A stretch of 64,000 nt of DNA from Hyparrhenia diplandra (lineage: Eukaryota; Streptophyta; Magnoliopsida; Poales; Poaceae). The DNA lies in NCBI GenBank assembly GCA_015847255.1, contig JADLZK010011196.1, positions 558,001 to 622,000 of the forward strand. Direction: 5' to 3'. The notes below the pieces were generated by a model. That model saw only the letters and a list, made by a program, of their open reading frames with translations. It ran no database searches and was not told where the DNA came from. A program made the position numbers and the translations under genes. Of the stretch, positions 48,335 to 61,696 are shown piece after piece (within the stretch, counting starts at the first letter, position 1; each line of letters opens with the position of its first letter).

Positions 48335-49415
48335 CAGCGCCCCGCCAACTTTTCGCGAAAGTCGCTTTTGGTCCTTAACTCAAAACGGACAAAATATCCC
48401 TCAACTTTTGAAACCGTCTTGATTTAGTCCGCCGGCGGTTTTTCGGTGGTTTTGCCACATAACCGGGTTTTGCTACAGTAGATGCGGTTTTGCTTTTTTC
48501 TCTTTTCTAATTTATTTCGGTTGAAATCTTGAAAAATCATAACTCTTTAATACGACATCAGATAAAGATGATTTTTATATGAAAATTATAGCTCTCGACG
48601 AGATCTACATCTTTCTAGTTTTGAGTTTTTTCATTTGACAATATTAAGGTGCTCAAAAAAAATTATATAAAAATACTGCACACCATAATAATCGCGTCTT
48701 ACGCTGCGTCGTATTAGAAAATTAATATATTTTTTTTATTTGTTGTCCTGTTGTCCAATAAAAAGACACTTTGTATATCAAAAATTTAGCACTCTAAACG
48801 ATCTAGATTTTTTGTAGTTTTGAGTTTTTATTCTTGAAGATTATTAAGATGTCGATAAAACAAATATATTATGTATTAAAAGACGCCGAGGCTTTATATT
48901 GTTGTTTCATCAACATCTTAACAACTTTAAATGTACAAACTCAAAACTACAAGAATCTAGATCTTTTGAGTACTAAATTTTTGGTATACAAAGTGTCTTC
49001 ATTTGACAACAAATAAAAAATATATTAATTTTCTAATGTGACGAAAGCGTAAGACGCATTATTACTGTTGTATTTTTATATAATTTTTTTGAGCACCTTA
49101 ATATTGTCAAATGAAAAACTCAAAACTAGAAAGTTGTAGATCTCGTCGAGAGCTACATAATTTTCATATAAAAAAATCATCTTTATCCGATGTCAGATCG
49201 AAGAGTTATGATTTTTGAAGATTTCAACCAAAATAAATTAGAAAAGAGAAAAGCAAAACCGTGGAAACAGAAGAAACCCCGGTTATCAGAAGAAAAACCA
49301 CCGAAAAACCTGCCGAAATCCGCACGGTTTCAAAAGTTGAGGAGCTATTTTGTCGGTTTAAAAGCTTAGCGACCAAAAAGACTTTCTTTAAAAGTTGAGG
49401 CGACCAAAACTAGAC
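48335..49415. repeat. ~1.08-kb palindrome (fold-back element)
   Basis: Left arm (about 48335-48856) and right arm (about 48910-49415) are inverted copies: GATCTAGATTTTTTGTAGTT near 48800 pairs with AACTACAAGAATCTAGATC near 48946, and CCTCAACTTTTGAAACCGT near 48392 pairs with ACGGTTTCAAAAGTTGAGG near 49324. The loop is about 53 bases. Arms are near-identical apart from small indels. There is no coding capacity. A transcript would form a long hairpin. It ends about 145 bases before the start codon of F-box copy B. Confidence 0.85.
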
Positions 49416-49559
49416 TTTTCCCTCCACAATCGTCAGATCCTTCCACCTCCAAACCCGGCGACCCGCGCGCCGGCGCGGAGAAACCCTACGGTGCCTCTCT
49501 TCCTCCCATCCGCCACACGCCCCGCCCGATCCTACCCGCCCACCAATAGGAGACTCGCG

Positions 49560-51801
49560 ATGGCCGGAAACCGAGGGGCTGCAGTTCGCAGCGGCGCCGA
49601 CAGGCTTAGCGACCTTCCCGACGGCATCCTCGAGCTTGTCCTCTCCTTACTTCCGGCGGACGACGCCGTGCGCACGTCCTTGATCTCCAGGCGGTTTCGG
49701 GGCGCCTGGGCCCACGCGCCCGCGCTCAACCTCTCCGACGGCCTACTCCAGGGCCGGTTCCTCGGCTTCGCGCGCGAGGCCCTTGCGCGGTACGGCGCGC
49801 CTGACATCCCCGCGCTCTGCGTGACCATCGGCTGCAGGTGCAACCTCGGATTCGCCACCGCCGCGTGGCTCCACAACGCCATGCAGCGCGCCGTCGAATC
49901 GGTCTCTGTCACCGTGACGGCGCCGGGAGCGCTGCACTGTCTGACACTCCCCGCTGCCTGAGAGCCAAGTCGATCACCCTCAGACTCAGCGGCGACGTCT
50001 TCGAGCACTGCCCGCTTGTCCTCCCGGAGCCCGGCGCGCTGACATCGTTCGGTGGGTTGACGGATCTGAGCCTCTCGAGGGTGCGGCTGCAGGAACGCGT
50101 GCGACCCCTCGGTGTGTTCCTGTCATCTTGCTGTCCCCGGCTGAGGAAGCTGCGCCTTAGCAATGTCAGTGGAGGCCTTGCTGCAGATGAGGGGCCTGCC
50201 CTGTGGCCGCTCGTGCTCCACTTGGACCTGCTGGAGGAGCTCGAGGTCGACCGCGTCGAGGCCTTTATCAAGCTGCAGGTGGTGTCTTCCAATCTCCGCA
50301 CCCTGCGCGTGCTCGCCTGTTTCGACTACTCCTTTCAGCGGGGCGTGGACACCGTGGTTGAAATTTCGGCGCCGAGACTTGAAGTTGTCTGCTGGTCCGG
50401 CTCACTCCCCGAAGCACCTCAACTTCCTGAATGGCAGTCATTGCATCCGGCGTCTGTCTGGTCTCTGTTTCCGCTTGCCCAATAAACAGATCCGGCTGTC
50501 TGATAGCGCTGTGCGGTTACTGGAGATGTGCTCTAGGGTTAACCATATCATTGTCCGCATTGATATCCCAGACTCCACCTCTCCACTTACGTTAATCAGA
50601 GAGGTATCCGCGCGTGCTTGTTTAAGTTCATCATGTTCTGAACAAGTATTTTCTCATGGTATCCCCCTATCTGTGCAGGAGTTGAAGCATGTACCACACC
50701 TTCCTAACGTCAGAGTACTTTCCCTGGAGATGTTTTCGCTTTGGCCGCTTACCGGATGTCGCATTGCGCCACTTATCTTATCCTTCCTCAGGCAATGCCC
50801 CAATCTAACACGACTTCACATTGACCTGTCAAAGCTGAACATGTTCTCAAGGTTTGATAGAGAGTGGTTTGTGGTTCCAGTAAGTATCTACATCTTCATA
50901 GTTCATAACATATTATGCAAGACATGTTTGCTTAGGCACTAGGCAGTGGTGAGATCTATATCCTTGAAGATTTTAATGTAGTTGTTTTCCCCTGAATTTT
51001 AACTGTTCCCTTTATTTTAGGCCACTTACTAGGCACGCGCTGTCACACCGTTTTGAAGATAAAAAGTTTTAACAGAAATAGTACTGCCTCAGTTCCGAAT
51101 TATAAGACATTTTGGCTTTTCCATATACTTAGCACGTAGATATACACTATATCTAAAAACATAGTTAAGTCAATATATCTTGAAAAGCTAAAACGTTTTA
51201 TAATTTAGAACGGAGGTGAGTACATGATAAATAGGCACCTCTTTTTATTATTTTTCTTCTTATTCGTATTCATAACTGATCAAATTATCTTTTTGTATTC
51301 CTAATAATGTGATGAATGGTAACTATGGTTGAATTGTATATTTAGGAACGCGAAAATTAATACTAGCACTTCACACATATCTTTGGAATTTTATTTTAGT
51401 TTGACCATGAGACTTGTGCTCCCCTCTTTTAACTCTATCAGGATTACGATGAAGCTGTAGTGAAAAGCCATGGCAAAAGCACTGACCTCATGTGGAAATG
51501 GGAAACATGGAGAGACCAACAAAAACTAAGCTCGCTTCGAGAGATAAGGCTCGACGGTTTTGTGGGAACAGACAGCGATATGGAGGTTGCTCATCTTCTT
51601 TTTGGAGTTGGGGCTTCACGACCGGCACTTGAGAGAATATCTATGTCACTGTTCCCTCAATTTAACCAAGGTGCAGATGACAGTTTTGTGTGTGGAGTAT
51701 TGTGGTATGGCATTGGTGCGAAGATGAAAACTGAGTTCCCTTTGGTGGGAGGATGCTGGGAAACTGTTCCGAGGAAAGAACTCACATGGACCAGAACATG
51801 A
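49560..51801 (+). pseudogene. F-box/LRR (FBD-like) protein gene, copy B, frame-broken
   Basis: Same architecture as the copy at 43999. Exon 1 (49560-50603) begins MAGNRGAAVRSG, with F-box DRLSDLPDGILELVLSLLP and TSLISRRFRGAW intact, then leucine-rich repeats (FGGLTDLSLSRVRL, LLEELEVDRVEAF). Exon 2 is 50679-50879 and exon 3 is 51442-51801, ending KTEFPLVGGCWETVPRKEL and a TGA. Relative to copy A, exon 1 lacks a net ~25 bases near 49925-49965, which shifts the frame and meets a TGA; a second shift near 50430-50450 is needed to rejoin the IRRLSGLCFRLPNKQIRL stretch. As written, only the F-box and about 80 residues after it could be made. The 5' leader is GC-rich and directly abuts the palindrome. 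Confidence 0.8.
51084..51220. mobile_element. Stowaway-type MITE in intron 2 of copy B
   Basis: 137 bp with ends CTGCCTCAGTTCCGAATTATAA and TTATAATTTAGAACGGAGG, between TA dinucleotides at 51082-51083 and 51221-51222. It sits at the same intron position as the MITE in copy A. Confidence 0.7.
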
Positions 51802-52119
51802 ATTGCTAGGTAAATATGGTTTACAAAACTATTACAGTGCAACAAATACTGAAATTCCTTGGTCAAATATCAAGTAGTTTAACGTTTAATTCTTGTTAAG
51901 TTTCCTGCAATTAAATTTCCAAATTGATGGATAGTGATCAGGGACCACACCAGTCATCCTGAGTGCTCTAGCGCTCTTGTTATCTGTTGGTTGTTGTCAC
52001 TGCTCTGCTTGACGTATCTGTTGCTACGGCCGCTCTGCCTTCACCATGTCGCAAGGATATTGCTGGATCTCCGATACATGAAAACAATCTCTGAAGCATG
52101 GGATGACTCCTGCTTGGAT

Positions 52120-53300
52120 GTGAACACGAACATGTGTTTTGCATTTGTAATAATGGATGGTGATTCTGTCTGAGACTAGAAATTCGCGCGGCGTTGCCGC
52201 TTATGACCAGTAGCACCTGTGTTTTTTTTATTTAAAAGTTATTATTTGTTGTGTAATGGCTTTGTTAACTATGTAGGCTTTGTTCCATATGTGTAGTTAA
52301 AATAATTGTATAAGATTAATGTGGTTAGATAAGATACTTTTTTTTATATATGTGTGTCATGGTTTGTAGCAATTGTTGTATTTGTTGTATATTTTGGAGA
52401 GTTTCTCATTTTGAAGGCATTATTTTATTTATATGTTGTTTTGGGGTTTGAAATGGTAATATTTTTTTTTTTAATTTTATTTTTCATTGAGAGTTAGGGT
52501 GATCGGATGAGTATGATGGTTAGCTATGCGTCGGTGTAACTATCGTCATGTTATATTTTGCATTTATCATTGAAATGGAACTTTAACATTTTTTTTTTTT
52601 TGAGGAAAGAGGCTAAAAAGTATTTATTAAGTAGTTAAAAGTTTAATGTCGTGATATTTTATCGTAAAGGGTTTCGAATAATTGGATTTCTTATTTTATA
52701 TTTTTAATTTGATTTTCATATGTACCCATAAAAGAACATACTAATAGCTGTACAGTGAAAACTTTCGATTAAAACATGTTCTATTTTGGATCCATTGCAT
52801 AGTTTTTTTTTGTACGAGGGTTTCAAAACAATTTGGTTTTATATTTTACGTTTTTTTTTATTCAATTTACTAAGCAATTTTAAAGTTTTGGCAAATGAAT
52901 TCCTTTTTAAAAAAGAATAGATAAGAGGAAACATAGTTGGGCGAATTTGACCCATTAAGGCCCAAACCATGCCCGAAAGTGGTTAGGGTGGTCGGCGTGG
53001 ATTTGTTTCAAGATTTTGGAAAACTCGAGGACTTGCCCAAAAATTTATGTGAGAGGCCCGGGATTTAGCGGGTTGATTTTACGTAACTTCAAGGGCTTTT
53101 TGAAAAAAACGCCGAGAATGGCGGATCCGGGCGTCCGGCCGTCCCGATCCGACGGAATTTGGGAGAAGCCCGCGACGTGGCCTTCTCTATGGCCAACTTT
53201 TTGTTGCGACTTAAGGTATGGAGAGATTCATGAAATTCTCATGGGAATCAGACGTTCCAATTTCAAAGCTGAGGTCATGCAGACTTCATGGCTGTTGACT
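52120..53300. other. AT-rich intergenic DNA
   Basis: Downstream of the F-box duplication, rich in T runs, with no supported gene. Sequence from about 52910 to 53230 is more GC-rich, but its frames are not recognisable. Confidence 0.45.
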
Positions 53301-53302
53301 AA

Positions 53303-53548
53303 GGGGTGTTTAGTTGGTGAAATATTTTGTGTTTGGTTCTTTGTAGCACTTTTTCGTTTGTATTTGGTAATTATTGTCCTATTATGAACTAACTAGGCGT
53401 AAAAGATTTGTCTTGCATTTTTAGCTAAACTGTGTAATTAGTTATTTTATTTAACTATATTTAATACTTTATGCATGCGTTAAGAGATTCGATGTGACGA
53501 GGAACTGTAGCACTTTTTTGGTGGTTGCATGGGAACTAAACACCCTCC
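53303..53548. mobile_element. Tourist-type MITE (PIF/Harbinger)
   Basis: 246 bp with ends GGGGTGTTTAGTT and GGAACTAAACACCCTCC, flanked by TAA at 53300-53302 and 53549-53551, the usual PIF/Harbinger target. Confidence 0.75.
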
Positions 53549-53588
53549 TAAAGTTGTGTCGATTCATAAGAATGTAAAAAGCTCATTT

Positions 53589-55815
53589 TGTAAGGACCTT
53601 GATGTCGCCTAGGAGGCCTAGAGGGGGGGTGAATAGGCCTATACCTTAAAATTGACTGTCAAAACCTCGCGGTATCGGTACACAATAGGGCGCTGCACCT
53701 TTGCGCGTCAAATCCACCGCTTGCAGCGTGAACCGAACCCAGGACGAGACGAGAGACAGAGAGACACTTCTCTCGGCGGGGGCGGGCGCGGCACCGCCTC
53801 GCCTTTGCGGCCTTTGCCAAATGCGGCGGCAATCGCCTCGCCAGCGGCGGCACCGCCCGCTGGCGGAACAAACACAAAGCTGCAGTTTGAAATCTAAGCA
53901 ACGAAACTTAGATCGAGTGAATATCCCAAGTTCCCGCACACAAATATATCACATATATCCAATAGAATGTGCCGGGAACTCCTCAACAAAGTAGATCGGG
54001 ATGAAACCCTAGCTCACAAGAATAATATGCAAGAATGTAAATAGCACGCGTGAGACAAGGATTTTTCCGTGGTTCACCGTCGCCACAAAGGCCGGGTTAC
54101 GCCCACGTTGTTGAGGTATCCACAAAAGGATTGGGATTCGCCACACAAGCTGTCCCTTCCTCGTTCTCAAGTCAAGGGAGTGAACCCTTGAGATGAGGGG
54201 TGATTTTCTTGATTTTGAGTGAGGTTACAAACCTCCCAAGGCTGCCACACGAAGAGGCAAGCTCAAGGGCGACGCCTAGCCGTCTAGGAGCAAGCTCCAA
54301 GAGGAAAGAACCTAGGGTTCCGGCCAAACGTGAACCAAATGCTCTTTCAAGTTGGGGAAGTAGTAGATCCGGCCTCCACAAGCGGTTCTTTGCCTTTTCC
54401 CTCAAGATTTGATAGTGGAATCGAAATCTTGGCTTGGGGGAAGGAGGAGCAACAATGGAGGAGTGAGAGAGAGCAAGAGGTCATTTTAGTCGCTCTTTGT
54501 CGCGAGGTAGGAGATGAAGTGAGCGGATGACCGTTGTGGGAGGGGTAGGAATGGTATTTATACCGATGGGCCCAACGGTCGGATTAAGTCTTGTAATCGC
54601 CGCAGATTTAACACGCTGCACTGCGCTGGCTTGTGTAGTGTATTTCTTGCCTCACTTACGCCGCGTTTGCCGCCGCCGTAACAACAAAGTGTAAAAAGTG
54701 TCTCATTTTGTCTGTTTTTGGCCGTGAGGTGATGTTTTTGGCCGAGCTGGAGGTTTGAGCATTTAGTTCACATGTAGCCAAAGGTCCTAGGATCCCTCTT
54801 AATAGTACGGCATGTCCTAAACTCAAGATTCAAAACATAAATGAAATTAAACCTCCATGAGTCTAGGTTGCCATCCGTTGCACTTGAAGGTTCCATCAAC
54901 CTGTACATCATCCTCTATCATCTTTGTCTCATCTCTTAGAGCAAATATATCTTGTGCATGTGACTTGAACCATTTCCACAAATATGAGTTCACCTCCATG
55001 GCTTCAAGTCACTTACACTAATGATTTGATCTTCAACACAATATGACTCCTCATAGCTTGATTAGTTCCTCGACTAAATGCAAGTACTCTCTTCTTCACC
55101 TTAGCCATGGTACCTCGGTCCCAAGCCAACGCTTGCCCTTCACCTTCGCTTAGTACCTCGAAGCCCTTTCCTTGCTATCTTCACCTTATCAAGATACACT
55201 CAAGTCACATCATATCAAGCAACCATTGAATAACTATTTCTTCAATATTATGATCCTTGCTTGATTATCTTCTAGATATGAATGTATATCAATCAAGCTT
55301 CGGTTTGACTCATAGAGACATACATGGATCAACATCAATATGGTCAAGCCAATTCACGGTTCCTTGTATCATATCCATTTTGGCTTGACACTCCAAACAC
55401 TTACTTCAATCTTCTATTCATGGAAAGCAAGCCATTATAGAGACCGATCCAAGATCATCAACTCATGTCTCATTTGTCGTTTGCCAAACATGCTTGCTCT
55501 CACATGATGCTATGATATCCCACAACATATAACCCATTTCATTGATTCCATTTGCATTGTTGTCTTTTGCTTGAACTAGATTGTTTCCATAATCTTCCAA
55601 TACATCAATACATAATTTGGCCTTTGGTTCATCACTATGTGGAATATCATCAAGTTTGCTTTGTTGTTGAACCTTGGATATACTTGTTAATACACAATCC
55701 TCAAGTATATGCAATAGACTCAGTTTCCTATTCAATACTTAGCAAACTTATTAGACCTTTAATTATGTTGTCATTCAATTCACCAAAACCCACAAAAGGG
55801 CTAGATGCACTTTCA
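53589..55815 (-). repeat. LTR of the Copia element (3' LTR in element orientation)
   Basis: 2227 bp, on the plus strand from TGTAAGGACC to GCACTTTCA. On the minus strand it is preceded by a purine tract (AAAAATAGGGAGAT). GC-rich islands lie at 53755-53875 and 54600-54690. The ends are TG and CA, but the boundary at 55815 rests on one copy only. Confidence 0.65.
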
Positions 55816-58800
55816 ATCTCCCTATTTTTGGTGATTGATGACAACACAATTAAAGCTTACAAGAGATTGATAAACATTGAGATTTTGAATCCTTTGATAT
55901 AGTGAGCTCCCTAAATGTGTGATTTGAATGGAATCAACTTTTGGCCTCAAATGCCAAATGCATATATTTAAGATGAAGTGTGAGAACTCTCCTATATCAT
56001 AGCATCCGTGGGGGTGCAAGGTGTAACATGATAACCGTGATGCTCATGACATGTTAATGCACTCAAAAAGATAAACAATCCACCATACAAGGCATGAATG
56101 TCACACACTAGCATAAATGGTCCTTAACGAGCATTAATCTTAAACTATCATCCTTGCACATACCACACAAAATTTTGAAAAATCTTACATGCCTCCCCTT
56201 TACCCCTTTAAAACCACATATCAATCTCACTTTAATATTTCTCCCCCTTTGGCATTAATCTCCAAAAAGGATCTCTCCACCAAAAGGAAGAAATATGATG
56301 GTAGACAAGTGAGAGCAAGAGTAGAGCAAGGTTTAGCATATAAGATTTCTCTCCTAACTTTTCTACCAAACAAAGTATGCAACACTTTAAGCCAAGATTC
56401 TTGAGAAGTTAGTATATTTAGCTCATACCTCACTAAGATGACATTCATCATGAGACAAACTCATGACATCACCACAAGATGTATGAACCAAATATCTAAA
56501 TAAATCTCTAATCGTCACCACAAGAGCAAACTCATGGTGTGACTGAAAATATTACATACACATGCACACACTAGCATGTAAGGGCCTAGATGCACAAAGG
56601 TAGTACAAGATTCCATGGAGTGATATACCTTTGTTCTAAGCCTCACAATCTCCACCAAGAAGATGATTTCAATATTTGAATTTAGTGCTTTGATGGTGCT
56701 TTGATGGGACTAGTAATTCTTTCTGCAAGATAACTTCATTTGTGCCCATCTCTCAACATCATCATCTTCAAGGAGATAACCCAAACTTGTGCTTGATCTC
56801 AATTGAAAGTCCATTGCTAACTCTTGTTGTCATATTGAGATACTAGATGAAGACATATTCCTTGATATACCAGATTGAAAGATTGTCCATGAATACCAAT
56901 TGAAATATGATCTTCATATTTTTGACATCACTTGAAAGAGTCTTCATATGGCTTTTCGGAAGGTTTGCAATGTTTTGGTTGTCAACAGATAGCTCATGGG
57001 CCATAGAATGAGTATATATACACCCAAAACCAAAACTAGTCATTAGAGTTCAAAAACCAGCTGTCATGACTGTATACAGTGCGGCATCGCTGCCCTGATG
57101 TGCGGCTGCATTGCCGCAGCTCACCTGAAACAAGACAGGTCACCTCACCGAAAATGCCATAACTTTTCACTCCGAACTCTGATTTCAGTGATCTTGGACT
57201 TTCCGGAAAGCTTATCTCAAGAGCTATCCATACCAACCAATGGCAATACCAAATATCAACAAGTTCAAGTGTTCTTATATTGAAAGTATCTTCACAAGTT
57301 GATGCCAACTTGAATGTGTGCCCATATCTCATAATATCACCTAGGTAATGCTCACAAAGACAAGAGATAGCATTAAATTGCACAAGCTAGAGTTTCACAA
57401 CTAGTGACCATTTGGATGTGGAAGGCATAGTGAGTCACTAATTACAAAACCTCATAACATAGACTAAATTCCCCCTTTTGATAGTGCATACATATATATA
57501 TGTGGAAAGCAAGGACATATGCACTTTTGGTCAATTAAGTCCAAATAAGGGAATTTAAGCTATATTATGGAGAGTAGCTACTTAAGAGATAAAATTGCAA
57601 TCCAAATGAATATGAGAGATAACTTTACCAATTTGGATTGAATTAAGGTAGCATACCCAAGAGAAACTCATTCTCAACACGAGACTACTCAAATCACTAG
57701 AAGAAAATGTTAGTCTCAAAAGACACAAGGCATAGGATGGGCTCCCCCTTAATATGTGCATCAAGTACTTGAATTACTTGTGAAATGCACTAGAATCAAT
57801 TTAAGAGTCTAGAGGAGTTCATCCTATATCTTGGTCAAGGCACAACAAAATTGCAAATATTGAAATTATGCCAAGAGAACATACCACCACTAAGGTAGAT
57901 AGGTCACCACATTGATATGACCATTATGAGTGAGATTTCAAATGATTTGGATATCCATAGTTCTCACTTGATGAAATGTGGTGAATTAGAGCACTCATGA
58001 TCATCCAAGTTCCATATATTAGATTCCTAGTTCTTCCTTTACCTAAAGCAGCCCACATAGAGAGCAAAAGGTAAAATTCATGAACTTTGTAAAATATGAA
58101 CTAGGAGTTATCACTCTTTGTAGACCAGATCCTGGGTGATCAATGAGATGGATGAAGAGCACTTGATGAGCTCTACGGAGAGAAGAAATAGCAATGAAAG
58201 TCCACTCTTTAATTATTTTCTCCAACTCTTTCAGATCTAGTTCCACTAGAGGATTGGGGCATTCAACATTTCAACTGGGAGCACTTGGTTTATAAAGACC
58301 GAGACCACCTAGAATAATTGTGATGCACTCAAATTATCCAAAGGAACTATCTATCCTCCTTTTCCATGTGAGGGACTCGCACATCATACACTTGAAGGAA
58401 ACCAATAGTCACACAAGATTTAGGCCAAGCTCCCCTAAATTTGTGCATACAAGAGTACACAAAGTCCACTTGAGCATACTAACAATTTGAGGTCAAGGGA
58501 GAGGTTAGCACTATATTCCAACCGGTTTCAAACTCCTTCAAGCCGCTAGCACTCCAATAGCTTCAATTTGTTTACTTCTTGATCCAACTTGTTGTAGTTA
58601 CTTGTTCTTTGCTTGTATTATTTTGCAACTTATTTGGACCCTTATGTGATTAGGGGCCTCCCCTACATCCATGCCCGATTCTACAGGTGGGACGCGGCAG
58701 ATTGCCGCGACAAAGTCTTGACCTTTGCCGCGCTCACTTGTCCGATCAAGTCAACATGAGTTTTCACTTTCATAAAAACTCTTTTAGATCAAACTGAAGC

Positions 58801-61690
58801 TTCATAATTGCGATGAATCTTTCATGACTAGCTAGAGAGCCAACTGAACCTTGTTGATGCAATGCAATTCAATTCCATTGACACAGTTTTTTAGATTCTG
58901 TCATCGTCGGAGGAAACTTCATATCTCTCAGACCACTAGCTCAATATGCATGAAATTTGGTAGAGATGTTCATCTATGAGTCCTCTAACTTCTCTAAAAG
59001 TTTCAGCCCATTTGTACTTCATTTGATCAGTCAAAACATTATTCTACCAATATTGCTCAAGACTGAAACTGCCTTTGTTGAAGCTGACATAAATCAACTC
59101 AAAACTGATTTTCTTCCAAATAAATCTTCATGTCAATTGTTCAGCAACAAGTACTATACATGTATATCATGCTCACAAAGTTTTAGGTCAACTCATCAGT
59201 GTTTGATCTTTGAAACTCATGCTTGAAGACAGCCAACTCAAAATTCTGAATTTCTGGACAGATTTGATGATTCACTTCATTGCTCTTCTTCTTGTCCAAT
59301 CTTGAGGTGAATTTGGTTGAGAATACTCACAAGATGTTATATCCATTCAGCCCTCTTATCAAAAGTTGCAATCTTGTGAATTTCTCCAATTTAGCTCATC
59401 CAATTTCAACCTCAAACTTGATTTTGCCTAATCTCAGATTTTGATCTCGTTGGCCTCTAGCAAAACTCATCTTTCTTTTAGGTGAAGAGTAACCTTCAAG
59501 CTTGTGATATATGCAATTTGATAAGCACAACCTCCTATGAATTTTCTGTGAATAAGCTCAAACACAAGAGGTCATTAGTAACACAAGCACTAGCTTCTCA
59601 TTTAGTAACCCTTTATATGTGTGGAATGCAAGTAGGTCACTAAATAGAGAAACCTCATAACATGGACTAAATCTCCCTTAAAGGCTCATGCATATTCTTT
59701 TTGAGTGGAATGGAGATGTGAATATGCATGGTTGGTCATTTAAGTCCAAAGGGCAGATTTAAGCCATATTATGGTGAGTGGCTAACATAGACACATCAAC
59801 TCCAAATCAACTAGAGAGAGAACACTTCACATGGTTTTGGATTGATTGCCTTCATATGATAGCACACTCCATTTGAGGAACACATTCTCAAATAGTGAGA
59901 CTACAAAAATCACTTAGAGAAAAGATTAGTCTCACAACTCTAGTCATAGAGTAAATTCTCTTTTGATAAGTGCTCTAAGTATTTGAATTTCTCACATAGC
60001 ACTTTATTCATTTAAGAACTTGGGATTTTCGCTCTATGTCTAGGTCATGGCAACAATAGAATAATTAAAAATGAAATATGCATGCCAAGAGATACTCACA
60101 ACCATGTGTACTATGTAGATGCCCATAATATGAAAATGAGAATTTGGCAATCTACCATATGACAAAGATTCCATGAAGTAGAAAGTTCTTGAGTTGTGAG
60201 TGATCAATGCCTTTGCTTTACTTGAGCATGATTCTTCATTCTTGGCCTTCTTCAGATTTACTTATATTTCTCAATGTGAAAACCAAGATTCCAAATCCTT
60301 CAAACCAACTCATTGTATGTATGAATGAAGAAAAACTTTCTTCAACTTGAGATTCTTGATTTGAAGTCCACGGAAGAAGCTCAAGTCATCTATGTTGCTT
60401 CATGAAGATGATAAATTCAATTCCAATCACACTTTTCTTTTTCATGAACAACCAGCAAAGAATATCCTCAAGTGCTTCATTTACCTAAGTGGCTACACAA
60501 GACACAAAGGAGTAAAATTTGAACATAACTTGCACTTGAGATTTGGTTGTCACCACCCTTCTTGAAAGTAATGAATGAGACAATATCTTCATCTTCACTT
60601 TGCTCATATGAAAGTTGTAGGCTTTGTCCTTGAATTGAAGTGGAATCGATTCTTGCTTTGTCTTCACAGCGCGACGCCTTTGCCGCTCTCGGCGCGACCT
60701 TCGCCGCTCTGTAATGTTGCGATAGAGGTCTGCAGATGCACTACATCGAGAGCTGTCACCGAATTTGGTGCAGCAACAACTTGAGGATCCTCCACTTCAT
60801 TTGGTGAGATCATCTCAACCATTTAAGCTTCCTTAAGTGTCAACTCTCCACCATTATCAAGATTTGATCAATTCATCGAAAATGGATCACTTCACCGAAA
60901 AAGTGAAAAGGAAAGATGGAAGAACCATTCATAACTTTTGATCCCCAAAGGCTATGAAGGTCAATGAGCACTCGTTGGAAAGCTTATGAGGTCTAGTTTC
61001 CAAAGCCACCAGTGCTGATCTGTTTGCAAACTCGGCAATGGCTACACACCAGTTTTAGTACAGACTGGTCAGAATGTCTCGCGATCTGTCATATGCTCAA
61101 CTTCAAGTGCAAAACTGTATCAATCTGCAATATTCCTCGGTACATGCTGCACATGGTATGAAAGCTCATCAAGTTAACTTTCAAACCCAACAAACGGATT
61201 GTCATTTGCACTTCCCAAGATGGAGTTATGATCAGATCAATACAGACTGCCGAGGAGGAGCAATCAGCAACATAAGGTGGTTTCTTCAATACCTACAACA
61301 CGAATAAGATCTTGCTCTACTAGAGAGCCATTAAAAGCATCATATGGCAAATGATTCATTTAAACTTTAAACACTCTAGCCACTCCTAATAATTCACAAA
61401 CACACATATATTTGTGAACTACTAGAGACTACACAAGCAAATGGCTAGCTAAGAAGGGTTAGGTACTAGTTACCGAGGTGAATATGAAGTTTGAGATATT
61501 TCCATTGATTCTTCTTCGGGTCAACCATATAAGATAATATAATATGAATTGATTGATAGCTTGAGTGAATATTTTCATTTGACTTGCTCAAGCACCCCGA
61601 AGCTTCATATCACCTCCAAGTACCTACAACACTCATCAAGCACAACTTGGTGGCACCCAAACTAAGTTGGGTCCATCAAGGTTAGTCACA
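55816..61690 (-). other. repeat-rich non-coding spacer of the Copia element
   Basis: No frame in this 5.9-kb stretch shows a pol motif on either strand. It contains diverged internal repeats: 57420-58050 and 59620-60180 share AACCTCATAACAT.GACTAAAT, TTAAGTCCAAA and TTTAAGC.ATATTATGG in order, and GC-rich islands occur near 57085-57125, 58686-58745 and 60665-60720. Confidence 0.6.
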
Positions 61691-61696
61691 AGAGAC

